From: Gelidibacter maritimus
GTDB lineage: Bacteria > Bacteroidota > Bacteroidia > Flavobacteriales > Flavobacteriaceae
Assembly: GCF_014062315.1 (NCBI RefSeq)
Contig: NZ_JACGLT010000007.1
Coordinates: 180,622-244,621 of the forward strand
DNA: 64,000 bases
Direction: 5' to 3'
Shown here: positions 8,854 through 17,872 of the stretch, one piece after another
Layout of the letters: each line of letters begins with the position of its first letter
Position numbering within the stretch: the stretch's first letter is position 1
Notes under the pieces: generated by a model
Seen by the model: the letters and a program-made list of their open reading frames with translations, nothing else
The model's database searches: none
Told to the model about the DNA's origin: nothing
Position numbers and translations under genes: made by a program

Positions 8854-10767
8854 ATGAGAAAAATATTTAATAAAACAAGTTTGGTTGGTGGAGTGCTGTT
8901 GGCATTTCTATCCTGCTCTGACTTTGAAGACATAAACGTAGATCCTGTGGCGGCAAGTGGCGACCAGGTACAAATAGAATATTTTATTAACAACTCTATT
9001 GGTGGAGCACAACAAGATCCTCATATATCAGAACGTATGTTTGCGCTGTATTGGGATCGTGTTGGAGGAATGACAAGACCCGCTGGATTAGCCTTGGGGA
9101 GTCCAAACGATGACTGGTCAAGTGATTATTACAACCGTTACGTATCGTCATGGTTAAGAACTATCAACGCTGGTATTGTAGTTGCTAATCAGCAAATTGA
9201 ATCAGGTGTTGCCGGAGAGCATACGCCTAATCTTAAACAGGTTGCAAGAATTTGGCGTGCTTACCTCATGAGCGAAATGTCCGATAACTTTGGACCTGTT
9301 CCTATCGATGGATTTGAAGGCGTTAATCCTGAATATTCAGATGTAAAATCAGTATATTACTATATGCTTGAAGAATTAAAAGAAGCAACCAATGCATTAA
9401 ATCTTGAAGTTTCAGCTCCAGATGATGCATTAAAGAAATTGGATCCAGCTTATAATTATAATTATGAAAAATGGAAAAAGTATGGAAATTCCTTAAGAAT
9501 GCGTTTAGCAATGCGTTTGTCTGAAGCAGACCCATCAAAAGCACAAACTGAATTTGAAGATGCTGCTACTGACATATATATTGCTGAGGCAGATGATAAC
9601 TTTGCAGTTGCAGAAAAACCAGGATGGGATAATTACACAGGTGTAATGACGAGAGAATGGAACGATTTTAGACTGTCATCAACACTTAATAATTTAATGA
9701 TTGGATTAGGTGGTATTCCTTCTGCAGATGTGTTATCGGCAGATAAACATTCACATATTAAGCCATCCAATTATATGGGCCTTAAGTTTGATGATCATTT
9801 TACAACCAAAACAAACGATCCTTCTGCTGGATTCTTCTTTGATGGTTTACACAACACTATAGATCCAAGAGCTTATGATTTGTATGCGATACCAGGCGAT
9901 CTTGACAATCCAGAATTTAATGGGTATCCATCTTGGGATAATAATGCAGAAACTACGGAAAGAACTTTAATAAACGATGCTGGCAATGTTGTCAAGGAAA
10001 TTGATGCCGCTTTTACCTGGAATGCTTTCACTGGAGGTAATTGGGGAGATAAAGGTGCTATAAATAGAGTTGCAGGTCATATTGGGGCGCTTCCACGTTT
10101 AGTCAATAAATATAGAAACAGTTCTAACGAAAGAATCTTTTTTGCCTCGTGGGAGTCTTATTTCTTAATTGCCGAAGCCGCCGTTAGAGGTTGGACAGTG
10201 CCAATTGATGGAAAAACTGCTTACGAGCAAGGTATTGCCGACAGTTTTGCTTATAATAATGTGTCTGGTCAATTATCAGATTATTTAACTTCAGAAGATT
10301 ACAGCAGAATTGGAACTTCTGTTAGTTGGACACATACTGTAGAACCACCTACATCGGTAACAATGACGTATAATGATGGTTATACTGGTGCTGCAGGCAC
10401 ATTTAACTTGGAGTATCCTGATAACGGATTGTACGAAGATGGTAATGTGAAGAACGATCTTTTGACAAAAATTATTACGCAAAAGTTTATTGCACAAACA
10501 CCGTGGTTGCCATTGGAAACTTGGAATGATCAGAGAAGACTTGGTTTACCATTCTTTGAGAACCCGGCCGTTGAAGAGCCATTAACCAATATGCCAGCCC
10601 TAACCGATGGTAATTATATGACGAGCAGCATTAAGTTTTTTGCTCAAAGATTAAAATACCCTTCTAATTTTGGTAGTAATATCCCAAGTGGGTATGCGCA
10701 GGCCGTTGACAAATTAGGAGGTCCTGATACAGTGTTTACGCCATTATGGTGGGCACAACAGGAATAG
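8854..10767 (+). CDS. SusD-like outer-membrane glycan-binding lipoprotein
   Basis: This is the surface lipoprotein lid of the SusC transporter; it captures glycans at the cell surface. A lipoprotein signal with lipobox LSC ends near residue 22 and is followed by acidic SDFEDIN, as in exported Bacteroidota lipoproteins. The protein has the DPVAASGDQV start and the FALYWDRVGGMTRP, WRAYLMSEMSDNFGPVP and LEELKEATNAL helical segments of the SusD-like_2 type of the superfamily (from memory) rather than the classical RagB type. It includes the late segment YEQGIADSFAYNNVS and a C-terminal PWLPLETWNDQRRLGLPFF region. At 637 residues it is longer than classical SusD, as is common for this type. It is co-transcribed with susC, and a strong terminator follows. 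Confidence 0.93.
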   Translation: MRKIFNKTSLVGGVLLAFLSCSDFEDINVDPVAASGDQVQIEYFINNSIGGAQQDPHISERMFALYWDRVGGMTRPAGLALGSPNDDWSSDYYNRYVSSWLRTINAGIVVANQQIESGVAGEHTPNLKQVARIWRAYLMSEMSDNFGPVPIDGFEGVNPEYSDVKSVYYYMLEELKEATNALNLEVSAPDDALKKLDPAYNYNYEKWKKYGNSLRMRLAMRLSEADPSKAQTEFEDAATDIYIAEADDNFAVAEKPGWDNYTGVMTREWNDFRLSSTLNNLMIGLGGIPSADVLSADKHSHIKPSNYMGLKFDDHFTTKTNDPSAGFFFDGLHNTIDPRAYDLYAIPGDLDNPEFNGYPSWDNNAETTERTLINDAGNVVKEIDAAFTWNAFTGGNWGDKGAINRVAGHIGALPRLVNKYRNSSNERIFFASWESYFLIAEAAVRGWTVPIDGKTAYEQGIADSFAYNNVSGQLSDYLTSEDYSRIGTSVSWTHTVEPPTSVTMTYNDGYTGAAGTFNLEYPDNGLYEDGNVKNDLLTKIITQKFIAQTPWLPLETWNDQRRLGLPFFENPAVEEPLTNMPALTDGNYMTSSIKFFAQRLKYPSNFGSNIPSGYAQAVDKLGGPDTVFTPLWWAQQE

Positions 10768-10808
10768 AAAATTAGTTTTCATTTTTTTATTTTTATGTTT
10801 AGTCAGAG

Positions 10809-10839
10809 GGGAGAACTTTTAAAAGTTCTCCCTTTTTTT
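10809..10839 (+). terminator. Intrinsic terminator of the susCD operon
   Basis: Two perfect 12-base arms (10809-10820 and 10821-10832, GGGAGAACTTTT paired with its complement) are followed by seven T residues (10833-10839). It lies 41 bases after the SusD stop codon. It is oriented for the plus strand and separates susCD from the two-component genes. Confidence 0.93.
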
Positions 10840-11229
10840 AGTGAAACCCCTGTCTGCCGACAGGCAGGCAAAACAAAAAAGCGAAGCGGGGAATTGACGG
10901 CATCTTATAATTGATAAATGATTTCTTTAAGATGTCTAATGCGCTTTGAATAATGCTCTGCCATTAGTGAAGATAGAAATGAAAATGACCCTAAATTAAA
11001 AAGTTTAGATACATGCAAATCAGATGTTAAGAAGTGGTGAAGTATGACGTCAATAGTCCATCTTTTAGAAATTATTCTTGTTCAGAATGATAGGACTTTT
11101 TGGAAATGGTAGTCTATGTGCTTTCGCCCGGAAGTATAAGAGCTCTCCGAATGGAAGAAATGAAGAAAAGATAGTGTACAAAAAGCATGATATCTTAATA
11201 CTTAATTCTTCATACTTAGTACTAATATT
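10840..11229. other. 390-base gap after the susCD terminator
   Basis: No gene is seen. A GC-rich inverted element (CCTGTC-TGCC-GACAGG, 10849-10864) sits just after the terminator and resembles the larger GC palindrome at 44359-44392. The rest is AT-rich, with no ORF, tRNA or obvious promoter. The minus-strand regulator operon ends here, but no clear terminator for it is visible. Confidence 0.5.
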
Positions 11230-11940
11230 CTAAATGGAAGAATTTAAAATCTTGTCCTTGACTTCCTCAAGATAAGACCTACCAATAACATATCTCATCC
11301 CATCTATTTCAATACTGTTGCCCTCAACCGCATCAATCTTGTTGATAGAAATGGTATAGGACCTATGAATCCTGATAAAATCGGTAGAAGGTAATAAATT
11401 GGTAAAATCTGAGAGTGTGCTGTGGATTAGAAATCGCCCGTTGGTGGTATTGATTTTTAAATAATCCTTTAAACTTTCAACCACTAATATTTCGTCCAAA
11501 AACACCTTTTTCATTTTTTTCTTATCAATTTTAATGAAAAGATAAGGACGCGTTGTGGCGGCCTCTGAAGAGGGTTGGGTAATGTTCATCCGCCTGTAAA
11601 CCTTATTTAAGGCATTCATGAATCTTGGGAATTCAAACGGTTTTACCAAATAATCCAACACATCAAGTTCATAGGTTTCAATGGCATATTCCGTATAGGC
11701 ACTGGTAATGATAATCAAAGGAGGTTCTTTTAAACTTTTTATGAAATTCAAGCCGTCCAAGACCGGCATATTGATATCCAGAAAAATGACATCAACCTTA
11801 TGGTGCTTTAAATAGTTCAATGCATCAATAGCGTTGTTGAAGGTATCGGTCAATTCAATGTCTTCAATTTTCTGTAAATAATTTTTAATTACATTAACAG
11901 CCAAGGGCTCGTCATCAATAATTAAACATTTAATTTCCAT
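11230..11940 (-). CDS. LytTR-family response regulator
   Basis: This is the transcription factor of a two-component system. Residues 1-120 are a receiver domain with the acidic pair DDEP near the start, phospho-acceptor Asp55 in FLDINMP, TSAY at about 80-83 and the KPF lysine loop. Residues about 135-236 are a LytTR DNA-binding domain (FIKIDKKKMKKV, VVESLKDYLKI, FIRIHRSYTISINKIDAVEG). Regulators of the AgrA/AlgR/LytR type bind direct repeats near promoters. It lies 46 bases downstream of the sensor kinase gene on the same strand, so the two are probably one operon. Its place between susCD and the first GH92 makes it the best local candidate for controlling this region. Many Bacteroides glycan loci use hybrid two-component or ECF-sigma systems instead. 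Confidence 0.94.
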   Translation of the reverse strand: MEIKCLIIDDEPLAVNVIKNYLQKIEDIELTDTFNNAIDALNYLKHHKVDVIFLDINMPVLDGLNFIKSLKEPPLIIITSAYTEYAIETYELDVLDYLVKPFEFPRFMNALNKVYRRMNITQPSSEAATTRPYLFIKIDKKKMKKVFLDEILVVESLKDYLKINTTNGRFLIHSTLSDFTNLLPSTDFIRIHRSYTISINKIDAVEGNSIEIDGMRYVIGRSYLEEVKDKILNSSI

Positions 11941-11986
11941 GGTTTTTGTTTTAATACAAAGCGGTTAAGGCATTAAGCCTTATCGT

Positions 11987-13051
11987 TTATAAATTGCTCA
12001 CTTTTATTTTGAGTTTCACTTCAAAGATATGATGGTCGTCTTTTATGGTAAGCTCAAAATCGTCCTTATTATAACCTAAAATCAATCTTTTCTTCACATT
12101 TTCCAAGCCTATTCCACTGGAATGATTGATTTCATTTTTAAAATCTGACACCGCTGGTAATGGATTGGTGATGGTAAAATACAGAAAATCTCCTTCAATA
12201 TTAAAATCTATGTCTACTTTAATGACGCCAATATTTTTACTAACGCCATGTTTGAAAGCATTTTCGACAAAAGTGAGCAGTAAAATAGGCGCAATTTCTT
12301 TATTCTCTAATTCCCCTGCTATGGACATATTCACTTCAAGTGAATCATCATGGCGGATTTTTTCCAAGTCCAGATAATTCTGAATGCAGATAATTTCTTT
12401 CTCTAAAGACTGTCGCTTGGACTTTGTTTCATAAAGCAAATACCGCATTAATTCTGAAAGCCTCAAGATAATTTTGGACGTTTTGTTCGACTTTTCCAAT
12501 GCCAATGAATGGATGTTATTGAGTGTATTGAAAAAGAAATGCGGTGATATCTGCGATTTTAAAAACAATAATTCAGTTTCCAATTGGTCTTTCTCAAGAT
12601 CGGCTACCCTTTTCTGTTCTTTCAAAAAATCTAAAGTCACTTTAATGGCCGTGACAAACGTGATGACATAAAGCTCTCCAATCATCATATCAATGGTGTA
12701 GTTGAGTGTCAGATGATTTATTGGTTCAGGACCTTCTGGCCAGACATTGTTGCTTATTAAAAAGTAAGTGAGATTAAATTTGGCGAGAACCATCAAATAG
12801 ATGGCTGAGATAATCAGGACAATGTAAGGGATATACCTTCTTTTGAACAAAAACTTTGGCATCAAGAAGTAGATATTGAAATAGCATAATGCGATGTGGA
12901 TAGGGAAACCTAAAAGATTTGTTTTTATCGAATATAGATAGTCATTAAAGTAGCTCCCCCAACGAAACGTGTTGAACAAAAAATAAACCACCCAAAAAAT
13001 GATGTGGTGCCAAAATGATATTTTGTAGATGCGTTTGGAGCTAAAGGTCAT
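11987..13051 (-). CDS. Sensor histidine kinase (LytS/YehU type)
   Basis: This is the membrane sensor partner of the LytTR regulator. About 140 N-terminal residues contain four hydrophobic helices (starting at IIFWVVYFLFNTF, then an amphipathic stretch and VLIISAIYLMVLA). Next come a short coiled coil rich in E, L and Q, and the His_kinase domain with phospho-acceptor His171 in SQISPHFFFNTLNNI. The ATP-binding domain carries PILLLTFVENAFKHG and a glycine box SGIGLENVKKRL. There is no large periplasmic sensory domain, so the ligand may be sensed within the membrane or through a partner. It is divergent from the GH92 gene at 13263; the 211-base spacer between them has a palindrome. Confidence 0.94.
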   Translation of the reverse strand: MTFSSKRIYKISFWHHIIFWVVYFLFNTFRWGSYFNDYLYSIKTNLLGFPIHIALCYFNIYFLMPKFLFKRRYIPYIVLIISAIYLMVLAKFNLTYFLISNNVWPEGPEPINHLTLNYTIDMMIGELYVITFVTAIKVTLDFLKEQKRVADLEKDQLETELLFLKSQISPHFFFNTLNNIHSLALEKSNKTSKIILRLSELMRYLLYETKSKRQSLEKEIICIQNYLDLEKIRHDDSLEVNMSIAGELENKEIAPILLLTFVENAFKHGVSKNIGVIKVDIDFNIEGDFLYFTITNPLPAVSDFKNEINHSSGIGLENVKKRLILGYNKDDFELTIKDDHHIFEVKLKIKVSNL

Positions 13052-13138
13052 TTAAATAAAAAATTTCGTGATGTTCAGGAGAGTTAACGTGTTGTCCGTC
13101 TAAATTAATTTCAATTGTGGTTAAATTTATGAAAATTT

Positions 13139-13154
13139 ATGGAGTGAACTCCAT
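13139..13154. promoter_or_regulatory. Palindrome in the kinase/GH92 divergent promoter region
   Basis: ATGGAGT and ACTCCAT form perfect 7-base arms around GA. The site lies 88 bases before the kinase start on one side and about 108 bases before GH92 on the other. It is a candidate operator for a divergent promoter. LytTR proteins usually prefer direct repeats, so the binding protein is unknown. Confidence 0.4.
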
Positions 13155-13262
13155 TTCAAAAATTAGTTTTTGTTTAAGGCATGGGAGGTTCCTGAAACCA
13201 AGTGATATTAGTTAGATACTAAAGCACAATACGTATTTGATAATTTGGAATAAAATAAAAGT

Positions 13263-15527
13263 ATGAAAAATAAATATCTCCTTATTCTCTCCGCAATTTT
13301 TATTGTTAGTTGCAATCAGCAGCCGGAAACTGTAAAAACTGAAACTGCAATTAACAGTTATGTTGATCCCTTTATCGGTACCGGTGGCCATGGACATACG
13401 TACCCTGGTGCAACCGTGCCCTTTGGGATGTTGCAAGTGAGTCCAGTAAACGGAATCAGTGCATGGGATTGGTGCTCAGGATACCATTACTCTGATGATA
13501 CAGCCATTGGTTTCAGTCATTTGAGCTTGAGCGGTACTGGAATTGGCGACTTGGCCGATATTATTTTTATGCCCATTAATAAAGCGGTCGATTTAACGGT
13601 AAATCCAATCTCCCGGGATAGTCTTGCGTATAAATCCACCTATAATCATAGCAACGAAACCGCAACGCCTGGGTATTACCAAGTGTTTTTGGAAGATCAT
13701 GATGTCAACGTCGAATTGACCACATCAGAGAGAACGGCTTATCATAAATACACATTTAAAGAAGGTGATGAACAGGCCGTTGTCATCGATTTAGGATTTG
13801 CGATCAATTGGGATAAAGCGGTGGCTACTTCACTGAAAGTAGAAGACCGATACACCATTAGTGGCTACCGTCATAGTACAGGTTGGGCACATAATCAGAA
13901 AGTATTTTTCGTGGCGAAATTCTCAAAACCAATAGCAGACTATAAGATTTATGTAGATGGCGAAGTGTTTCAAGAAGGCGAAAATGAAGGAGTTAAAACT
14001 TCGGCCCAATTATTCTTTGATCCTGCTGAAAAAAGCAGGGAGTTGTTTGCGAAAGTAGCCTTGTCATCGGTGAGTATTGATAACGCAAAAGACAATATGG
14101 GACTTGGTGGTTTTGATTTTGATAAAACCAGAGCCGATGCCGATAAACTATGGACATCAGCATTATCAACCATTGAGGTCGAAACGGCAAACGATTCGTT
14201 AAAAACCATTTTCTATACGGCACTATACCATGCCCAATTGGCACCCGTAACCTTTAGCGATAAGAATGGGCAATTCCGATTGGAAAATGACAGCATCGTC
14301 ACCGCCAAAGACTATACGGCCTACTCGACCTTGTCACTTTGGGATACCTTTAGAGCAGAGCATCCGCTATTGACATTCATTGCTAAAGATCGGGTTTCGG
14401 ATATGGTCAACTCCATGCTGGCGTATTATGAAGTCCGTGAAATTTTACCTGTCTGGACTTTATATGGAAATGAAACTAACACCATGACCGGTTACCATTC
14501 CATTCCTGTGATTGTTGAAGCCTACAAAAAAGGAATTCGTGGTTTTGATGCTGAAAAAGCTTATGAAGCTATGAAAAACACGATGATGCAGGATGAACGA
14601 GGCCTGGATCACTATAAAAAATACGGATATATTCCATACAGTTTATTGGATGAATCGGTGACTATTACTTTGGAATATGCCTATAACGATTGGTGTGTGG
14701 CCGAAATGGCAAAAGAATTAGGAAAAGAAGAAGACTATCAGTTTTTCTTAAACCGATCAAAAGCCTACCAATATTTATATGATGCCGGATCCGGATTTAT
14801 GCGTGGAAAATCGGTTGATGGCAAATCGTGGAACGAACCTTTTGATCCAAAACATTCCAACCATAGAGAACAAACCGATTATACCGAAGGTAACGCCTGG
14901 CAACACAGCTGGTTTGTACCACAGGATGTGGATGATTTGATTAAAATCCACGGTGGAAATGACGCATTTTCAAAACGATTGGAGCAGTTATTTACAGAAA
15001 GTTCTGAAATTACCGGCGATAATATTTCCGCAGACATCACCGGACTTATCGGGCAATACGCGCATGGTAACGAACCAAGCCACCATATCGCCTATATGTT
15101 CAATCATGCCAATCAGCCATGGCGGACCCAATATTGGGCGCGCCAAATTATGGATACGCAATATAACACCACTCCAAATGGCTTAAGTGGGAATGAAGAC
15201 TGCGGACAAATGAGCGCATGGTACGTGTTGAGTTCAATAGGTTTATATCCTATGAATCCAGCGTCGGCAGACTATGAAATTGGTACACCGATTTTTGAAA
15301 AAGCAACAATCAAGCTTTCAGAGGGCAATGAATTTGTCATTGAAGCCGAAAACGTGTCGGATAAAAACTTCTATATCCAATCCGCGACCTTGAATGGAAA
15401 CGATTTTAATCAGACAAGAATCTCACATGAAGAGATTTTAAAAGGTGGCACTTTACATTTTGTGATGGGTGACCAACCCAATAAAAACTGGGGAGTAGAT
15501 AATAGTTCACAACCATCCAACAACTAA
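13263..15527 (+). CDS. GH92 alpha-mannosidase 1 (lipoprotein)
   Basis: This is a calcium-dependent exo-alpha-mannosidase that trims alpha-1,2-, 1,3- or similar mannose from N-glycans. The signal ends in lipobox IVSC (Cys18), so it is a lipid-anchored enzyme. The N-terminal beta-sandwich begins VDPFIGTGGHGHTYPGATVP. The (alpha/alpha)6 barrel carries SLWDTFRAEHPL and GNETNTMTGYHS. The catalytic acid is expected at Glu604 in AHGNEPSHH, and the base Asp is in GNEDCGQMSAWY. The 754-residue length is normal for the family. The SSS symporter gene starts 6 bases after its stop codon, so the two are an operon. It is closely similar in motifs to the copy at 22500. Its linkage preference cannot be read from the sequence. 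Confidence 0.96.
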   Translation: MKNKYLLILSAIFIVSCNQQPETVKTETAINSYVDPFIGTGGHGHTYPGATVPFGMLQVSPVNGISAWDWCSGYHYSDDTAIGFSHLSLSGTGIGDLADIIFMPINKAVDLTVNPISRDSLAYKSTYNHSNETATPGYYQVFLEDHDVNVELTTSERTAYHKYTFKEGDEQAVVIDLGFAINWDKAVATSLKVEDRYTISGYRHSTGWAHNQKVFFVAKFSKPIADYKIYVDGEVFQEGENEGVKTSAQLFFDPAEKSRELFAKVALSSVSIDNAKDNMGLGGFDFDKTRADADKLWTSALSTIEVETANDSLKTIFYTALYHAQLAPVTFSDKNGQFRLENDSIVTAKDYTAYSTLSLWDTFRAEHPLLTFIAKDRVSDMVNSMLAYYEVREILPVWTLYGNETNTMTGYHSIPVIVEAYKKGIRGFDAEKAYEAMKNTMMQDERGLDHYKKYGYIPYSLLDESVTITLEYAYNDWCVAEMAKELGKEEDYQFFLNRSKAYQYLYDAGSGFMRGKSVDGKSWNEPFDPKHSNHREQTDYTEGNAWQHSWFVPQDVDDLIKIHGGNDAFSKRLEQLFTESSEITGDNISADITGLIGQYAHGNEPSHHIAYMFNHANQPWRTQYWARQIMDTQYNTTPNGLSGNEDCGQMSAWYVLSSIGLYPMNPASADYEIGTPIFEKATIKLSEGNEFVIEAENVSDKNFYIQSATLNGNDFNQTRISHEEILKGGTLHFVMGDQPNKNWGVDNSSQPSNN

Positions 15528-15533
15528 AGGCCA

Positions 15534-17411
15534 ATGGATATTATTGACGTATCAATTATTGCAGTCTATATTGTTTTAACATTAGGCGTGGGAATATGGA
15601 TGTCCAAAAGAGCTTCCAAAGGTTTGGACTCTTACTTCCTTGGTGGCAATTCCATAAAATGGTATTATTTAGGATTGAGCAACGGCTCAGGAATGTTTGA
15701 TATTTCCGGAACCGCCCTCATGGTTGGGTGGCTTTTTCTATACGGCACCAAAAGTTTTATGCTCATGTGGCTCTGGCCAATATGGAATCAAATTTTCATC
15801 ATGATGTTTTTGGCCGTTTGGATCCGACGCTCCAATATTATGACCGGATCAGAATGGATCTTGACGCGATTTGGTGATGATAGGGCAGGACGAGCTTCAC
15901 ATAAAATTGTAGCACTCTTTGCCGTGATTGCCTCCATTGGGTTTATTGCCTATTTCTTTGAAGGTGTGGGTAAATTCATGACCGTGATTCTGCCTTGGGA
16001 TTTAGCACTGCATATGGGTGGATCAGAAGTGTTAACCTCAGAGCAATCTTATGCCCTTATTATTATATTGCTGACTACTATTTACACCATTAAAGGCGGT
16101 ATGTTCTCGGTAGTGGCCACTGAAGTTTTGCAATATGGCATCATGGTATTGGCAGGCATTTTAGTCGCTGCCTATTCGTTTTATGCGTTTACCGATATTG
16201 AAATTACCAGCGTGCTGACGGAAGAGTGGAAAAATATTTTCTTCGGTTGGGAATTGGATACCCATTGGGGTGAAAAATATCAGGCTTTTAATGATTTGGT
16301 CGATTCAGAAGGTTATAAAATGTTTGGCGCTTTAATTGGGATGAGCCTGTTTAAAGGGTTTTTTGCCAGTATCGCAGGACCAACCCCGAGCTTTGACATG
16401 CAACGAATCCTCTCAACCAAGACAGTTAAGGAAGCAGCCTATATGAGTGGTTTTACCAACCTTGTGCTGTTTATCCCTCGGTATTTATTAATCGGTGGCG
16501 TGGTGGTTATTGCTTTGGTAGTTTTAGCACCCGGAATGGCCGAAAATCCAAACTTAGCCTGGGGTGATTTAGAGATTTTACTGCCACAAGTGGTTAATTT
16601 TCATGTTCCCGTTGGCGTTAAAGGTCTGCTCTTAGCGGGACTTTTGGCGGCATTTATGTCTACTTTTTCTGCTTTTGTCAATGCTGGTCCGGCTTATATT
16701 GTCAATGATATTTACAAAAAATACTTCAAGCCAAAAGCTTCGAATAAACATTATATTAGAGCGAGCCATATTGCATCCTTTGCCGTGGTCGGCCTTGGTG
16801 TATTTATGGGCTTTTTTGCCGATTCCATCAACTCATTGACCTTATGGATTACCAGTTCATTATTTGGTGGTTATGTGGCGGCCAATTTCCTAAAATGGAT
16901 CTGGTGGCGCTTTAATGGTTGGGGCTATTTCTGGGGCATGCTTTCGGGATTGATTATTGCCAGTCTCCAGTTTTTTATGGATCAAAATAAGGAACATTTT
17001 ACTGAAGGCACATTACTTTACGATTTGTCGCATGTATCGGCAATCTACTTGTTTCCAATCATATTTGGGGTGTCATTATTGGGATCCTTCTTAGGCACCT
17101 ATCTCACAAAACCGACGGATATGGAGGTGCTAAAATCCTTCTATTCCAATGTGCATCCGTGGGGATATTGGAAACCTGTCTTGAACGAATTAAAGAAAGA
17201 AGAATCTAAGATTGAACGCAATTCCGACTTTTGGCCTGACATGTTAAATTGTGCCATTGGGATTGTTTGGCAATCCAGCATGATTATACTGCCCATTTAT
17301 TTTATTATCCGAGATTATCCTAAGGCATTTGTTTCTTTAGGCGTATTTTTGATAACCTCCATAATTTTGAAGTTTACCTGGTTGGATAAGGTGCGGAAGA
17401 TTCCGAATTAA
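15534..17411 (+). CDS. SSS-family sodium:sugar symporter
   Basis: This is an inner-membrane permease of the solute:sodium symporter family, likely driving uptake of a sugar or disaccharide with sodium. It has about 13-14 hydrophobic helices, beginning with IIAVYIVLTLGVGIWMSKRA, then the family-typical DSYFLGGNSIKWYYLGLS and the substrate-region helix GLLLAGLLAAFMSTFSAF. Residues 215-260 form a loop rich in acidic and aromatic residues. The C-terminus adds a late helix pair after a hydrophilic stretch (KPTDMEVLKSFYSNVHPWG). At 625 residues it is longer than the usual 500-550. It is coupled to GH92 (6-base gap) and followed by the GH130 phosphorylase. A role in importing mannose or Man-GlcNAc is therefore likely but inferred. 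Confidence 0.93.
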   Translation: MDIIDVSIIAVYIVLTLGVGIWMSKRASKGLDSYFLGGNSIKWYYLGLSNGSGMFDISGTALMVGWLFLYGTKSFMLMWLWPIWNQIFIMMFLAVWIRRSNIMTGSEWILTRFGDDRAGRASHKIVALFAVIASIGFIAYFFEGVGKFMTVILPWDLALHMGGSEVLTSEQSYALIIILLTTIYTIKGGMFSVVATEVLQYGIMVLAGILVAAYSFYAFTDIEITSVLTEEWKNIFFGWELDTHWGEKYQAFNDLVDSEGYKMFGALIGMSLFKGFFASIAGPTPSFDMQRILSTKTVKEAAYMSGFTNLVLFIPRYLLIGGVVVIALVVLAPGMAENPNLAWGDLEILLPQVVNFHVPVGVKGLLLAGLLAAFMSTFSAFVNAGPAYIVNDIYKKYFKPKASNKHYIRASHIASFAVVGLGVFMGFFADSINSLTLWITSSLFGGYVAANFLKWIWWRFNGWGYFWGMLSGLIIASLQFFMDQNKEHFTEGTLLYDLSHVSAIYLFPIIFGVSLLGSFLGTYLTKPTDMEVLKSFYSNVHPWGYWKPVLNELKKEESKIERNSDFWPDMLNCAIGIVWQSSMIILPIYFIIRDYPKAFVSLGVFLITSIILKFTWLDKVRKIPN

Positions 17412-17434
17412 GGGAGAAAGGGTTGAGGTATGAG

Positions 17435-17468
17435 GAATTAGGGATTAGGGATTAGAGATTAGGGATTT
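17435..17468. repeat. Heptamer array, unit GGATTAG
   Basis: Four consecutive 7-base units (GAATTAG, GGATTAG, GGATTAG, AGATTAG) plus a partial fifth start 24 bases after the symporter stop codon. The unit length is the same as in the arrays at 17475, 29695, 50845 and 50950. Confidence 0.8.
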
Positions 17469-17474
17469 TTATAA

Positions 17475-17511
17475 GTGGTGAGTTATGAGTGGTGAGTTAT
17501 AAGTGGTGAGA
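17475..17511. repeat. Heptamer array, alternating GTGGTGA / GTTATGA
   Basis: Five 7-base units alternate as GTGGTGA, GTTATGA, GTGGTGA, GTTATAA, GTGGTGA, giving a 14-base super-period. The array lies six bases after the preceding GGATTAG array, in the 461-base gap between the symporter and GH130. Confidence 0.8.
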
Positions 17512-17766
17512 GACTACATGGCCAATGCTGTAAGATTGATGACCGATGGAACGCTGAGAACTGCCAACTGTCGACTGAGGACTTAAAAAGTAGCCAGAGC
17601 AAAAATTAGTGGATTAGGAAAATAAATCATTAGTGTTCGATAAAAAATATAAAAAGTTAACAGACCCGTTTGAAATAAAGGATATTACGAGGTTTTGAAA
17701 ATGACATTTTACTGTTTAGAAACTATTTCTAAGTAGAGTGATTGGACAATTTTAATTTAAACAATA
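17512..17766. other. Remainder of the symporter-GH130 gap
   Basis: No gene is visible. The 5' part (17520-17580) is a degenerate continuation of the repeat-like DNA, with GAACGCTGAGAACTGCCAAC and similar stretches. The rest is AT-rich and leads into the promoter candidate for GH130. Confidence 0.45.
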
Positions 17767-17774
17767 TATGTTTG
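17742..17774 (+). promoter_or_regulatory. Candidate Bacteroidota sigma-A promoter for GH130
   Basis: TATGTTTG (17767-17774) matches the TAnnTTTG -7 element of Bacteroidota promoters exactly. A TTG at 17742-17744 lies 22 bases upstream, slightly farther than the usual spacing of about 19-21. The GH130 start codon is 98 bases downstream. This supports a transcription start separate from the GH92-symporter operon. Confidence 0.45.
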
Positions 17775-17872
17775 TCAATTAGTTACAATCAAGTCTTTGT
17801 TCTTTGTTTTATAAGCGCAGCGGTCTTGATTCTATAGCGAATAATAATAACAATAAATAATAATTACCGTAT

